A DNA stretch of 64,000 bases from Filimonas zeae (GCF_014641615.1 NZ_BMIB01000001.1:1116769-1180768); one strand, 5' to 3'; numbered from the stretch's first letter, positions 1 to 8,326 are shown. Notes: generated from the letters alone by a model not told the origin. A program made the numbers and translations.

Positions 1-645
1 ATTAAGAAAGACATTATTAACATTCTGATACCACGTGTTAAAGCACGTTATAAGAAATACGCTCACCTGTTTAACGATAAGATCAAGTATCATATTAACC
101 CAACAGGTAAGTTTGTAATTGGTGGTCCACACGGTGATACCGGCTTAACCGGCCGTAAAATTATCGTGGATACCTATGGTGGTAAAGGTGCACACGGCGG
201 TGGTGCTTTCAGCGGTAAAGACCCAAGTAAAGTAGACCGTTCTGCAGCTTACGCTACCCGCCACATTGCTAAAAATCTGGTAGCTGCCGGTGTTTGTGAT
301 GAGGTGCTGGTGCAGGTTTCTTACGCTATTGGCGTAGCACAGCCTACCAGTATTTATGTAAATACTTATGGCACTGCCAAAGTGAAGAAAACCGATGGTC
401 AGATTGCCAGGCTGGTAGAAGGGCTGTTTGATATGCGTCCTTACTTTATTGAGCAACGCCTGAAACTGCGTAACCCTATTTATAGCGAAACTGCTGCTTA
501 TGGACACATGGGCCGTAAGAACGAGATAGTGGAGAAGGAGTTTAAAACACCAGATGGTAAGGTGATTAAAAAGAAAGTAGAACTGTTTACCTGGGAAAAA
601 CTGGATTATGTTCCTAAGGTGAAGAAGGCTTTCGGTATCAAATAA
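1..645 (+). CDS. metK: S-adenosylmethionine synthase, C-terminal part (cut by window edge)
   Basis: The reading frame is open from base 1, so the gene begins upstream of the window and only about 214 C-terminal residues are seen. MetK makes S-adenosylmethionine from methionine and ATP in the cytoplasm, the methyl donor of the cell. Visible family signatures are [20 protein letters not shown] near the left edge (the phosphate-binding loop) and [19 protein letters not shown] a little further on, the glycine-rich loop with the Asp and Lys that contact ATP and methionine. The C-terminus is intact and is followed by a strong terminator at 693-731. Identification is secure; length cannot be judged because of the truncation. 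Confidence 0.97.
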   Translation: MKKDIINILIPRVKARYKKYAHLFNDKIKYHINPTGKFVIGGPHGDTGLTGRKIIVDTYGGKGAHGGGAFSGKDPSKVDRSAAYATRHIAKNLVAAGVCDEVLVQVSYAIGVAQPTSIYVNTYGTAKVKKTDGQIARLVEGLFDMRPYFIEQRLKLRNPIYSETAAYGHMGRKNEIVEKEFKTPDGKVIKKKVELFTWEKLDYVPKVKKAFGIK

Positions 646-692
646 CATCTTGTTTTTCTTCTTCAGAGAAGGAGATTAGAAATATAGTGCAG

Positions 693-731
693 CCGGTAAG
701 TAAGTGATAAGCTTATTTACCGGTTTTTTTT
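693..731 (+). terminator. Rho-independent terminator after metK
   Basis: A 12-bp stem (693-704 with 712-723, one G-U pair) around a 7-nt loop is followed by a run of eight T. It closes the metK transcript. Confidence 0.85.
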
Positions 732-756
732 ATGCTTACTATCCTAACTTTAGTAT

Positions 757-1230
757 ATGGAAAGAGAGGCAAAGTTTATGCAGGAAGCCATCCGTTTGAG
801 CAGAAAGGGTATGGAGAATGGCGATGGCGGACCTTTTGGCTGTGTGGTGGTAAAGGGAGAGGAGATAGTAGGCAGGGGATGGAACCGGGTTACTTCTACC
901 AACGACCCCACTGCGCATGCAGAAGTGGTGGCCATAAGAGATGCCTGTGCTAATATGGGTACTTTTCAGCTGGAGGGCTGTGAAGTTTATACTTCGTGCG
1001 AGCCATGCCCGATGTGTTTGGGCGCTATTTACTGGGCAAGACCTGCTAAGTTGTATTATGCCAATACGCGTTTTGATGCGGCGGAAGCAGGGTTTGATGA
1101 TGCCTTTATTTATGAAGAATTGCCTTTGCGCGCAGAAGACCGGAAAATTGCCACTACCTGCCTGTGCAGGGAAGATGCTTTACCCGTGTTCAGGGAATGG
1201 CAATTGAAAATGGACCGCAAGGATTATTAA
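757..1230 (+). CDS. guaD: Guanine deaminase-type nucleoside deaminase
   Basis: A 157-residue zinc-dependent deaminase of the cytidine/deoxycytidylate deaminase fold. His54 and Glu56 in the HAE motif and Cys84/Cys87 in PCPMC provide zinc ligands and the proton shuttle. Beyond the generic fold, the stretch around GFDDAFIYEEL and the NDPTAHAE motif resemble Bacillus-type guanine deaminase (GuaD), which converts guanine to xanthine, more than tRNA adenosine deaminase TadA. The length matches GuaD. It stands alone, 26 bp after the metK terminator, and a weak -7-like box (TAACTTTA, about 746-753) lies just in front of the ATG. Substrate preference is inferred from these motifs; a broader purine deaminase remains possible. 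Confidence 0.85.
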   Translation: MEREAKFMQEAIRLSRKGMENGDGGPFGCVVVKGEEIVGRGWNRVTSTNDPTAHAEVVAIRDACANMGTFQLEGCEVYTSCEPCPMCLGAIYWARPAKLYYANTRFDAAEAGFDDAFIYEELPLRAEDRKIATTCLCREDALPVFREWQLKMDRKDY

Positions 1231-1240
1231 CGCCTGCCTG

Positions 1241-1618
1241 TTATTTGCCTGGCAGGTGAAACTGGTGGTGAAATACGTGCAACACCAGGTAGCCCAGCAG
1301 GCATAACAGTAGTATAACTATAACGGCAGTTACCACCCAGGGCATTTCCTTTATTTTTCTTTTCTCTTTTTTCTGTTTGCGGGCATCCAGCTGTTTGTGC
1401 AGGTTTTTATTCAGTTGTTGCACCTGCAGCTTCAGTTTTTCTTTAGACTGATAAGCAGCCAGCCCTTCCAGTGCATCGTCTACAAACGCAGAGTCTGCCA
1501 TTTTCTTTTCTACCTCGTGTTGTTGCGCAGCATCCAGTTGCCCTTCCAGGTATTTCAGCAGCTCCTCGTCGTTAAGGTCATCATGCTCATCCGCTAATAT
1601 GTCTTCAAAGTTCCTCAT
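1241..1618 (-). CDS. Single-pass membrane protein, probable anti-sigma factor
   Basis: A 125-residue protein with an acidic helical N-terminal part (about 1-60, with a LLKYLEGQLDAAQQHEVEKK-like segment), a lysine-rich coiled region (60-92) and one membrane helix at about 94-113. The ATG overlaps the TGA of the upstream sigma factor gene by four bases, so the two are translationally coupled. A helical cytoplasmic domain plus one membrane helix encoded directly behind an ECF sigma gene is the usual arrangement of an anti-sigma factor, and that is the inferred role. There is no zinc-binding HxxxCxxC motif, so it would not be a ZAS-type protein. No homology has been tested. Confidence 0.6.
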   Translation of the reverse strand: MRNFEDILADEHDDLNDEELLKYLEGQLDAAQQHEVEKKMADSAFVDDALEGLAAYQSKEKLKLQVQQLNKNLHKQLDARKQKKEKRKIKEMPWVVTAVIVILLLCLLGYLVLHVFHHQFHLPGK

Positions 1619-2187
1619 GATTTCTTTTTCAGTTTCTTTTCCACCAATAACTTGAGATTACGCTTGCCGTTCTGGATAAAGCTTTTTACCTGCAGCAGGC
1701 TAAAGCCTGTAGTATCACTTACCTGTGTGTAGGATTGTTTTTGCAGATAGAATAAAGTTACACAGGTTTTCTGTTCTTCATTCAATTCGCCCAGCGACGA
1801 TTCCAGCAGGTCCAGTACCTCTTCTTTTTCAGCCAGATCGGTCAGTTTGCTATCGGGCTCACTTACCGGCATTTCCTCATTAATTTCCCGGGTGTTTCTG
1901 CCTGTTTTATCCCGCAGCTTCATGAGGCAATGGTTTTTTGCAATCATGTACAGCCAGCTTTTTACATAGGTTACCTTATACTTCTGCAACTCAGTTATAG
2001 CCTTTAAAAAAATCTGCTGTACACTGTCTTTTGCTTCCTCTTCGTTTTTCAGGTATTTCATGCTCACACCCAGCAGCAGCAGGGTGTAGCGTTGCAATAG
2101 TATACCCAGCCACTGGTTGTTTCTGGTGGCATAAAAACGTTCCAGCAATTCCTGATCACTGATATGGTCCGTATTCTCTTTATTCAT
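1615..2187 (-). CDS. ECF-type RNA polymerase sigma factor
   Basis: A 190-residue sigma-70 family protein with only regions 2 and 4, the extracytoplasmic-function layout. Region 2 (about residues 15-85) contains the typical NEEEAKDSVQQIFLKA and SWLYMIAKNHCLM segments for core binding and -10 recognition. Region 4 (about 130-180) holds the helix-turn-helix SYTQVSDTTGFSLLQVKS. It would direct transcription of a dedicated regulon under control of the membrane protein encoded immediately downstream. The signal sensed is not evident from neighbours. A 142-bp divergent region separates it from the NlpC/P60 gene. Confidence 0.9.
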   Translation of the reverse strand: MNKENTDHISDQELLERFYATRNNQWLGILLQRYTLLLLGVSMKYLKNEEEAKDSVQQIFLKAITELQKYKVTYVKSWLYMIAKNHCLMKLRDKTGRNTREINEEMPVSEPDSKLTDLAEKEEVLDLLESSLGELNEEQKTCVTLFYLQKQSYTQVSDTTGFSLLQVKSFIQNGKRNLKLLVEKKLKKKS

Positions 2188-2329
2188 CTGGCAGTGGGTT
2201 CATCTACTGATTGATTGTTTTCCCGGATTATGAATAATAAGCCAGGAAAGGGTTTGCTGCGCCTGTTTCCCGACAAATATGATGCAGCTGTACTAGAATT
2301 CCATAACTTACGCGTAAATTTTTACTTAT

Positions 2330-3088
2330 ATGGGTTATGTTGCCTGCATTGTAGCAGCAGCTCCTTTAAGGGCCGACGCCAGTCACCGGAGTGAAATGGT
2401 GAGCCAGTTACTGTTTGGTGAGTTTGCGAAAGTATTAGACACCTCCAAAGAATTTACAAAAGTGGCTGGGTTATATGACTCGTATGAAGGCTGGTGCCAG
2501 ACCAGTCAGTTGACAGCGGTAACAGAAGAAGATACGCAGTTGCCGGTGGCAGGGTATACCTTTTCAAAAGATACAGTGGCATTGGTGAATAACACAGAAG
2601 TGCCTTTGTCTATTGCAACGCCTGTCTACGGTGGAGGCGTTACCCATCAATGGGGGCCTTATTCGGTTTCCTACTCCCCGGCTTTTTTAAAAATGCAGCC
2701 TTTTGATGAGGTTATTACCAGGCAACTGGCCATGCCTTACCTGAATGTGCCTTACTTATGGGGAGGCAGAAGCAGCTTTGGTTTGGACTGCAGCGGTTTT
2801 ACCCAGCAGGTGATGAAGATGATGGGTATAAAAATGCTGCGCGATGCCTCGCAACAGGCCTTGCAGGGAAGAGTGGTTGATTTTTTACAGGAGGTAAAAT
2901 GTGGTGACCTTGCCTTTTTTGATAACGATGATAAGAAGATTACCCATGTGGGTATTATGCTGAATCCCGGAGAAATTATTCATGCTTCGGGGCGTGTGCG
3001 GATTGATAAGATGGACAACTCCGGCATTTTAAATTCTGATACCGGACAACGTACGCATAAGCTGCGTGTGGTGAAGCGCATCTGGTAA
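2330..3088 (+). CDS. NlpC/P60 (C40) family peptidoglycan hydrolase
   Basis: 252 residues: an N-terminal SH3-like region (about 1-120, including RADASHRSEMVSQLLFGE, often seen in Bacteroidota homologues) and a C-terminal NlpC/P60 cysteine peptidase domain. Catalytic residues visible are Cys154 in GLDCSGF, His206 in THVGIM and probably His218 in IIHASG. The family cleaves gamma-D-Glu to diamino acid bonds in peptide stems of peptidoglycan or recycled muropeptides. No classical signal peptide is visible at the ATG, so a cytoplasmic muropeptide-recycling role is as likely as a periplasmic one. A bidirectional terminator follows at 3109-3150. Confidence 0.9.
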   Translation: MGYVACIVAAAPLRADASHRSEMVSQLLFGEFAKVLDTSKEFTKVAGLYDSYEGWCQTSQLTAVTEEDTQLPVAGYTFSKDTVALVNNTEVPLSIATPVYGGGVTHQWGPYSVSYSPAFLKMQPFDEVITRQLAMPYLNVPYLWGGRSSFGLDCSGFTQQVMKMMGIKMLRDASQQALQGRVVDFLQEVKCGDLAFFDNDDKKITHVGIMLNPGEIIHASGRVRIDKMDNSGILNSDTGQRTHKLRVVKRIW

Positions 3089-3108
3089 CAGGTAAAGCAA
3101 TTATAAAG

Positions 3109-3150
3109 ACAGCGGGTGTACCCTTTTGGATGCACCCGCTGTTGTTTTAT
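3109..3150. terminator. Bidirectional terminator between convergent genes
   Basis: Near-perfect 12-bp GC-rich stem (3109-3120 with 3131-3142) with T-rich flanks on both sides. It lies between the ends of the hydrolase gene and the convergent secreted-protein gene. Confidence 0.75.
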
Positions 3151-3158
3151 AGATGCTG

Positions 3159-5810
3159 TTATTTTACCACTACCAGTTTCTGACTCATGGTTTTCCGGCC
3201 ACCTACGGCTTTTACCGTAAACAGGTTGCCCTGTGTGATAAGCTGGCCGGTATGCAGCTGATATTGCCTTTGTGTGCCGAGGTTGGTTTTCAGTACTTCT
3301 CTACCCTGCACATCGTATAATAATAAGGTTACTTTTTCTCTGGCATCAAAGCCATTAAGTACAATGTTACAGGAGGTTTGTACCGGGTTGGGGTAAATGG
3401 TAATGCTGGCATTGTCTGCTGTGGTGGCTGTGTTTGTTACAGCCGATATTGCACCCGGTGCAGTAAGTGAAGCAGAGGTGCTGCCATATACACGCCATTC
3501 AAGTATACCGGTAGATTGTGTGGTATTAAGCATACTTACCCGTAGTCTGCTGGTTTGAATATTACTAATATTGAGAGTATTGAAAGCATCTTTTACCAGT
3601 GGTACATTGCCCAGGTTTACCCATGCGCTGGTAGAGGCATTCCAGTATTGTATATAAGCGGTAGTGGGTGTTAATACGCCACCGGCATCATCAAACCAAT
3701 ACACCTGTGTAGAGGTAAGGTAATAAGGTTGCGACCAATCGTACTGCACCCATTGCGTACTATTGGGATTGTTCCAGTTTCCGTAAGCGCCGCTGGTTTT
3801 ATCGTTGGAATTAGCAGGTGATGAATTGTCATTTACTGCGCTCAGTGTTTCCCAGGAAGATACATAAGAAGTGGTGGCAGTAGCCAGTGGGGCAATATTG
3901 GTGCTGGTGCCGGCAGTGCCGCATCCAATGGCTGTCCAGCTCATCTGCGCATCGGTAAAGTTGCTGTAGGCTGCATTGATATCGGTGTTAGAGGCATCGC
4001 CGGAGCCTTTGCCATCGCAGGCCGCGCGTCCATTATTGGTATGTGGTGTCTGCAGATAATGACCTGCGGTAGAGCAGCTGCCTGTTTCCACATCGCCGCC
4101 CAGTACCACACCGCTGCCGCCGTAGGTAACACCATAGCCCCAGGCATTATCGCGCAGAATGGTATTGCCCGATACGTTGGTATTTACCAGTACAGCACCA
4201 TCGGTTATTTGTGCAGTGCCGGTAAAAGTACCTCCGTATACATTACAATCGCCACTGAATATTACAGAACTGGAAGCGGTTACATTTTCCAGCCGGGCAG
4301 TACCCTCTGCACGTACACTGCCGGAGAGGTTGGAAGAGCCTACCACCACTGCTTTGGGGCCTACGTATACCGAAGCAGCTACCGTAGCTGAATTGGCTAC
4401 CCAGCCTCCGCCGTTACTGTGTGTATGGCCTGGGTAGAGTGCTTTTAAATCGGAACGGAAGTTTGTCTGATAACCTTCCGGCAGCGCGTTTTCAATACGT
4501 AGCTCGTACGGGTAGCGGTGAATTTTAGGCCAGCCGGGTTCCCATACATAATCGTGTTTGGCGGTGGGGGCGCCCATTACCACCAGAAATAGTTTAGAAC
4601 TGGCTGCGGTAAGGGTATAACTGGCTTCGCCATCACTGGCAGATTGCATGGCACCGTATACGCTGGTGGTGCCGTTGGCGAGTACTTCTACAAAACCCCA
4701 GCGCCAGCCAGCCTGTGCGTTCACCTCTGTATGGCCTTTGAATTTGATGTGTACGGTGTTGGAGGCGCAGGTGGGGTATAGCGGAATAACGTTCATGCCA
4801 TAATCCTGCGGAGCCATGTGTTTGGGAACAATATAGCGGCTGGTAGCAGCGCTGATCTGGTTTAATATAGTATGCTGCCGCCAGAGCCAATGGTTTTCGG
4901 CCGCAGAAGTTTTGTAAATATTAATCTGCGCGCGCATATCGGCACCAAAGCCCTGTGCAGGATAATCCCAGTTGGCCTCACGTTTGGCATAGTCGTACAT
5001 AGCGTTGCAGAGCTGTGCCTGCGTCCACCCGCTGATGCGGCGCCAGGTTTCCATAGGTGTTTCGTTGGCATTAGATTCGCGCCAGAGCCGGTTAACCGTA
5101 TTCAGGCCGCCATAGTTCTGCTGAATATTCATCAGCCATTTAAAGGTGCTGTAATGGTGGCGGGTAGAGGCCAGGTGAAAATGGCGCGACATCAGCCAGC
5201 GGGGCATATCGTCACTGGCAAAAGTGGGAAACTGCAGGCAGCGCATATAGTTGGCATGTGCCTCCCAGAAAAAGCCTGCCGGTTCATAGTTATTAAAGCC
5301 GCCCTGATTGCCGCCGGGCTTAAAATCGATACGGTTCTGGCTTTGCAGGGAATGCGCCAGCTCGTGCGCTATTACATACGGATCGCGGGTGGCGTTGGGA
5401 TGAATCCAGAGTGCACCGATCATTTCATCGTATGCGCCGCCAAATGCCCATCCGGTAGGGCCTCCGGCACCGTTGTAGGTTTCGTTCATTACCACGATGA
5501 TTTTGTACAGGCCCAGTTTACCGCTGTTGTTGTGAAAGCCTACGGTGTTAATGAAATAACTGAAACTGGCTTCGAGGTTGCTGGCGATAGTAGCGGGGTC
5601 GAAGCGGAGGTTGGCATCGGAATAGGTGGAAGGATTGGCACCTACTTTGGCGCCCCAGAAGATGACGAAATTGGCAGATTCGTACTTGTAGTTAGGCGCC
5701 CATTCGTTCCAGGGGGCGCTGCTGAACTGGGTTGGAATGTATACAGTTTTGCTGTAAGAAACTGTACAGAGTAAAACCCACGCGAGTGTGAGTAGAATTT
5801 TACTTTTCAT
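3159..5810 (-). CDS. Secreted metallopeptidase-like protein with T9SS type A sorting domain
   Basis: 883 residues. A signal peptide (about 1-21) precedes a zinc-peptidase-like domain with His149-Glu150-x-x-His153 in the motif AHELAHSLQ and a possible third ligand Glu183 in FFWEAHANY, the spacing of a gluzincin. This resembles the DUF6055/avirulence-protein-like families (recalled, not searched). A middle region (about 450-600) is rich in short hydrophobic repeats such as VYVGPKAVVVGSSNLSGSV, suggesting a parallel beta-helix. Next comes a discoidin/F5-8C-like carbohydrate-binding module (about 645-775). The end carries a T9SS type A sorting domain starting near ITIYPNPVQT. The protein should be exported across the outer membrane and displayed or released. 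The 21-bp repeat array lies upstream of its start. Confidence 0.8.
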   Translation of the reverse strand: MKSKILLTLAWVLLCTVSYSKTVYIPTQFSSAPWNEWAPNYKYESANFVIFWGAKVGANPSTYSDANLRFDPATIASNLEASFSYFINTVGFHNNSGKLGLYKIIVVMNETYNGAGGPTGWAFGGAYDEMIGALWIHPNATRDPYVIAHELAHSLQSQNRIDFKPGGNQGGFNNYEPAGFFWEAHANYMRCLQFPTFASDDMPRWLMSRHFHLASTRHHYSTFKWLMNIQQNYGGLNTVNRLWRESNANETPMETWRRISGWTQAQLCNAMYDYAKREANWDYPAQGFGADMRAQINIYKTSAAENHWLWRQHTILNQISAATSRYIVPKHMAPQDYGMNVIPLYPTCASNTVHIKFKGHTEVNAQAGWRWGFVEVLANGTTSVYGAMQSASDGEASYTLTAASSKLFLVVMGAPTAKHDYVWEPGWPKIHRYPYELRIENALPEGYQTNFRSDLKALYPGHTHSNGGGWVANSATVAASVYVGPKAVVVGSSNLSGSVRAEGTARLENVTASSSVIFSGDCNVYGGTFTGTAQITDGAVLVNTNVSGNTILRDNAWGYGVTYGGSGVVLGGDVETGSCSTAGHYLQTPHTNNGRAACDGKGSGDASNTDINAAYSNFTDAQMSWTAIGCGTAGTSTNIAPLATATTSYVSSWETLSAVNDNSSPANSNDKTSGAYGNWNNPNSTQWVQYDWSQPYYLTSTQVYWFDDAGGVLTPTTAYIQYWNASTSAWVNLGNVPLVKDAFNTLNISNIQTSRLRVSMLNTTQSTGILEWRVYGSTSASLTAPGAISAVTNTATTADNASITIYPNPVQTSCNIVLNGFDAREKVTLLLYDVQGREVLKTNLGTQRQYQLHTGQLITQGNLFTVKAVGGRKTMSQKLVVVK

Positions 5811-6074
5811 AAAGCTTACAAATTGAGGTGTTAGCCGGTTAATGAATAAATTATCTCAAACAAAATAATGCGGCGTTTTAGTGTCGTATTGACCATTATT
5901 AGCAGAAACCGGGCGGATATTAATCAGGAACAGGAAGGGAGCAGTTGAGTGGAGAGTTTTAGTTTTCAGTAAGCACTTTCTGTAAAGTGCGGCATTATTG
6001 CCTGACAGGGTGAAAGTTCATACAGAAAGCTCTTCTGTACTTATGCAGAACTTGTTGTGGCTTTCCAAAAAATA
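5811..6074. other. Intergenic region upstream of the secreted protein
   Basis: No gene is supported here. It should hold the leftward promoter of the secreted protein; the best -7 candidate on the minus strand (5868-5861, TTATTTTG) has one mismatch to TAnnTTTG. From about 5960 rightward there are fragments resembling decayed copies of the 21-bp repeat next to it, such as AGTAAGCACTTTCTGTAAAG and AGTAAGCATTTACAGAAAG. Confidence 0.5.
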
Positions 6075-6452
6075 GTAAGCATTTACAGAAAGCCTGTAAG
6101 TACTGACGAAAAATCCGTTAGTGCTAACGGGGTTTCCGTCAGTGCTTACGGAAACCCCGTTAGTGCTTACGAAAGATCCGTTAGTGCTTACGGAAACCCC
6201 GTTAGTGCTTACGGAAAACCCGTTAGTGCTTACGGAAAACCCGTTAGTGCTTACGAAAGATCCGTCAGTGCTTACGAAAGATCCGTCAGTGCTTACGGAA
6301 AATCCGTCAGTGCTTACGGAAAACCCGTTAGTGCTTACGGAAAACCCGTAAGCGCTAACGAAAGATCCGTCAGTGCTTACGGAAAATCCGTCAGTGCTTA
6401 CGGAAAACCTGTCAGCGCTGACGGAAAATCGGTTAAGACCAACGGAGAATTT
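6075..6452. repeat. Tandem array of 18 21-bp units
   Basis: Eighteen contiguous units of exactly 21 bp with consensus GTTAGTGCTTACGGAAAACCC. The core AGTGCTTACG is nearly invariant in the middle units; the end units are degenerate, as expected of slippage-driven arrays. Variation falls into a few classes at the end of the unit (CGGAAACCCC, CGGAAAACCC, CGGAAAATCC, CGAAAGATCC). Many units contain an interrupted inverted repeat, CCGT..8 nt..ACGG, able to form a small hairpin. Because 21 is a multiple of three, a 132-codon frame beginning with GTG at 6057 is open and would encode VSAYGKP-like heptads, but two other frames are open as well and most differences would change the amino acid. I therefore treat it as non-coding DNA. 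There are no spacers, so it is not CRISPR. Confidence 0.92.
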
Positions 6453-6471
6453 TAGCTGATAGCTACGAAAT

Positions 6472-6506
6472 AAAAAAGGGCTGAACTTGTGCAGTTCAAC
6501 CCTTTT
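6472..6506 (-). terminator. Terminator of the ppa operon
   Basis: On the minus strand, AAAGGGTTGAAC and GTTCAGCCCTTT pair around a short loop (one G-U pair) and run into six T. It ends the leftward ppa and small membrane peptide transcript. Confidence 0.85.
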
Positions 6507-6523
6507 AGTATAAGGTAGTTCGA

Positions 6524-6685
6524 TTAATTGAAGTCGATCAGATTCATTGCTTTGCTGAAGTAAGTAACTACGCCAGGTAATGCTAACCAGAAAAATTCAC
6601 GGTAAACAACAAGCAATACAATCAGGATTGCTAACCACAAGAAAAATAAGAACCAATGCTTCCCGGTTGATTTTTGAGCTTCCAT
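6524..6685 (-). CDS. 53-residue single-pass membrane peptide
   Basis: A short gene between ppa and a clear terminator, on the same strand as ppa and 43 bp behind it. ATG at 6685, TAA at 6524. The product starts MEAQKSTGKHW, continues with a strongly hydrophobic helix (about residues 12-27, FLFFLWLAILIVLLVV), a second hydrophobic stretch around 31-42, and ends NLIDFN. Codon use and position inside the ppa transcript argue that it is real. I do not recognise a family. A peptide tied to inner-membrane protein complexes is conceivable, but no function is assigned. Confidence 0.7.
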   Translation of the reverse strand: MEAQKSTGKHWFLFFLWLAILIVLLVVYREFFWLALPGVVTYFSKAMNLIDFN

Positions 6686-6728
6686 TCTTAGAAATTTTAG
6701 CAAAAGTAAGGAACAAACCGATTCAGGT

Positions 6729-7271
6729 TTATTTAGCTATGTACTTTTTGTACGCTTCAACGGCAGATTTTACAATGCCATGGGCTTTTTCCATGTCACC
6801 AAAGTCTTCTACCACCACCGTTTTGTTTTCCAGACGCTTATACTCTTCAAAGAAGTGACGTAATTCGCTGAAGAAGTGAGGAGGCAGTTCGTCGAATCTG
6901 TTGTAATGGTTTACGCTCGGGTCTTTTGCTGCAACAGCAATGATTTTATCATCCGCATCACCACCATCTACCATTTGCATAACGCCCAATACTTTGGCTT
7001 CTATCAGGGTTAAAGGTTGTACCGGTAATGAAGTAATTACCAGGATGTCTAACGGATCCTTGTCATCACCGTAGGTTTGAGGGATGAATCCGTAGTTTAC
7101 AGGATAATGGAAAGATGAATAAATAACCCTGTCCAGTTTTAACAGACCGCTCTCTTTGTCAATCTCATATTTAGCCCTGGAACCTTCCGGGATTTCAATA
7201 ATCGCATTTACAAACTCGGGCGCGTTTTCTCCGTATGGCACGCCATGCCAGGGATGTAGCACATTCATCAT
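6729..7271 (-). CDS. ppa: Inorganic pyrophosphatase (family I)
   Basis: A 180-residue soluble pyrophosphatase that hydrolyses pyrophosphate to phosphate and so pulls biosynthetic reactions forward. The family I metal-binding signature DDKDPLD is at residues 69-75, and the upstream substrate-binding segments [15 protein letters not shown] and [11 protein letters not shown] are present. Length matches bacterial family I enzymes. Two consecutive ATG codons occur at the start; either could be used. A -7 box lies at 7307-7300 on the same strand. It is co-transcribed with the small membrane peptide. Confidence 0.97.
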   Translation of the reverse strand: MMNVLHPWHGVPYGENAPEFVNAIIEIPEGSRAKYEIDKESGLLKLDRVIYSSFHYPVNYGFIPQTYGDDKDPLDILVITSLPVQPLTLIEAKVLGVMQMVDGGDADDKIIAVAAKDPSVNHYNRFDELPPHFFSELRHFFEEYKRLENKTVVVEDFGDMEKAHGIVKSAVEAYKKYIAK

Positions 7272-7299
7272 AAGATACTAGTGTTATTTAATAAGGTGG

Positions 7300-7307
7300 C
7301 AAAGGTA
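7300..7307 (-). promoter_or_regulatory. -7 promoter box of ppa
   Basis: TACCTTTG on the minus strand matches the Bacteroidota TAnnTTTG consensus and lies 29 bp before the ppa ATG. No good -33 element was found. Confidence 0.55.
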
Positions 7308-7359
7308 ATGGGTAAACGGGTTACGCTTCCGGTTTTTTACGTGTAATCCTTATTAATTG

Positions 7360-7779
7360 TTAAATATTGCCGCTGATGGTGTATTTGAAATCCACTATCC
7401 AGCCATCCGGGCCCTTTACCACTTTTACTTTGCGGGCAATACGATCAAATGAATTTTTGTAGTTGATGATATCGGTAGAGTCGTTAACGGAGTCAATTTC
7501 TTCTATAATAATAGAAGCCTGTTGATATTGTTTGCGGTCGTTTTTGCTCTTTTTTTCATAGGAAGCTTTCATTTTCTCCAGGTTGCTGAGGTTTTCAGCA
7601 TCTTTCTGCATGTAATAATTGGCCTTGTCAAAATCACCTTTTAAACAGCCGTCAATAAATTCCCGGGCTGCATCCAGTGAATTGCCTGCGGGTGTAAACT
7701 GGGTTTGTTTGTTGCTGCATGCGGCGCAAAACAACAGCAGGCCGCATACTAGAATTGAAAATCTGCGAATCAGGTTCAT
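7360..7779 (-). CDS. Lipoprotein, DUF4878-like
   Basis: 139 residues with an SPII lipoprotein signal: hydrophobic segment then Cys21 in FCAACSNK. The remainder has the pattern of the small NTF2-like/DUF4878 fold: an N-terminal DAAREFIDGCLKGDFDKAN segment (helices, crowding of a growth or stress-type lipoprotein), a central helix, and a C-terminal strand motif VKGPDGWIVDFKY. It should be anchored in the inner or outer membrane facing the periplasm. It sits 12 bp downstream of a second lipoprotein with the same layout, and the two are probably paralogues in one operon. Function is unknown. Confidence 0.75.
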   Translation of the reverse strand: MNLIRRFSILVCGLLLFCAACSNKQTQFTPAGNSLDAAREFIDGCLKGDFDKANYYMQKDAENLSNLEKMKASYEKKSKNDRKQYQQASIIIEEIDSVNDSTDIINYKNSFDRIARKVKVVKGPDGWIVDFKYTISGNI

Positions 7780-7791
7780 AGTCTGTTTTTC

Positions 7792-8196
7792 TTAATCCAT
7801 GCTTTTATCGAAGGCCACTTTCCATATTCCGTTGCTTTTCACCAGCGGCATTACTATGGCTTTCGTATGATCGGGCAAAACTACCTGAACTGTAGCAGTT
7901 GAGTCTGATTCTGCCAGGGTTTTTAACGAAAAATCAGCTTTTGCGTCCGCGATGAGGGCATTCTCCGCTTTTTCTCCCAGGGTTTGCATAATATCCAGGA
8001 GGCCAGCACTTTCCGGTGTGGCATATTTTTTCGCTTTTGAGAAGTTTTTTTCCCGGAAAGCGGTGTAAAAAGCTGTTGTTACATACTCCGGCGTGTTTTT
8101 CTCCGGCGGTGTTGTGCAGGCCGGGTGTGTAAACAACAGGCAAAGTGCGATAGCTGCGCAAATGGGGAGCGTTACATATTTGAAAAATAATTTCAT
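7792..8196 (-). CDS. Lipoprotein, DUF4878-like, paralogue of its neighbour
   Basis: 134 residues from the ATG at 8196; an in-frame start seven codons upstream would put charged residues before the signal and is less likely. SPII signal with Cys27 in HPACTTP. The mature part has TPEYVTTAFYTAFREKNFSKAKKYA (accumulated helices) and ends in a strand pattern VKSNGIWKVAFDKSM, the same layout as the following lipoprotein gene, with which it forms a tight pair. Probably a periplasm-facing NTF2-like lipoprotein of unknown role. Confidence 0.7.
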   Translation of the reverse strand: MKLFFKYVTLPICAAIALCLLFTHPACTTPPEKNTPEYVTTAFYTAFREKNFSKAKKYATPESAGLLDIMQTLGEKAENALIADAKADFSLKTLAESDSTATVQVVLPDHTKAIVMPLVKSNGIWKVAFDKSMD

Positions 8197-8326
8197 AGCA
8201 TCGGCAAGATACACCATGCAGTCATTGCGTCATCCGGAAGTACGCCTTTTTGACATCACCCCACATAACCGGTTTACCGTGTTGTAATACCTTATATCCT
8301 TATTGATGGAACAGCATAATGGAGGG

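Noticed and set aside
4872..5774. 300-codon frame antisense to the secreted metallopeptidase-like gene
   Set aside because: A shadow of the real gene, whose signal peptide, HExxH site and sorting domain are clear. The antisense product has no recognisable domain.
6075..6452. CRISPR array
   Set aside because: The 21-bp units are directly adjacent without spacers, and no cas gene is in the window.
6057..6455. A 132-codon frame across the repeat array coding VSAYGKP-type heptads
   Set aside because: It begins with GTG, has no membrane or known motif, and two other frames of the array are also open. Most unit differences change the amino acid, so there is no sign of protein selection.
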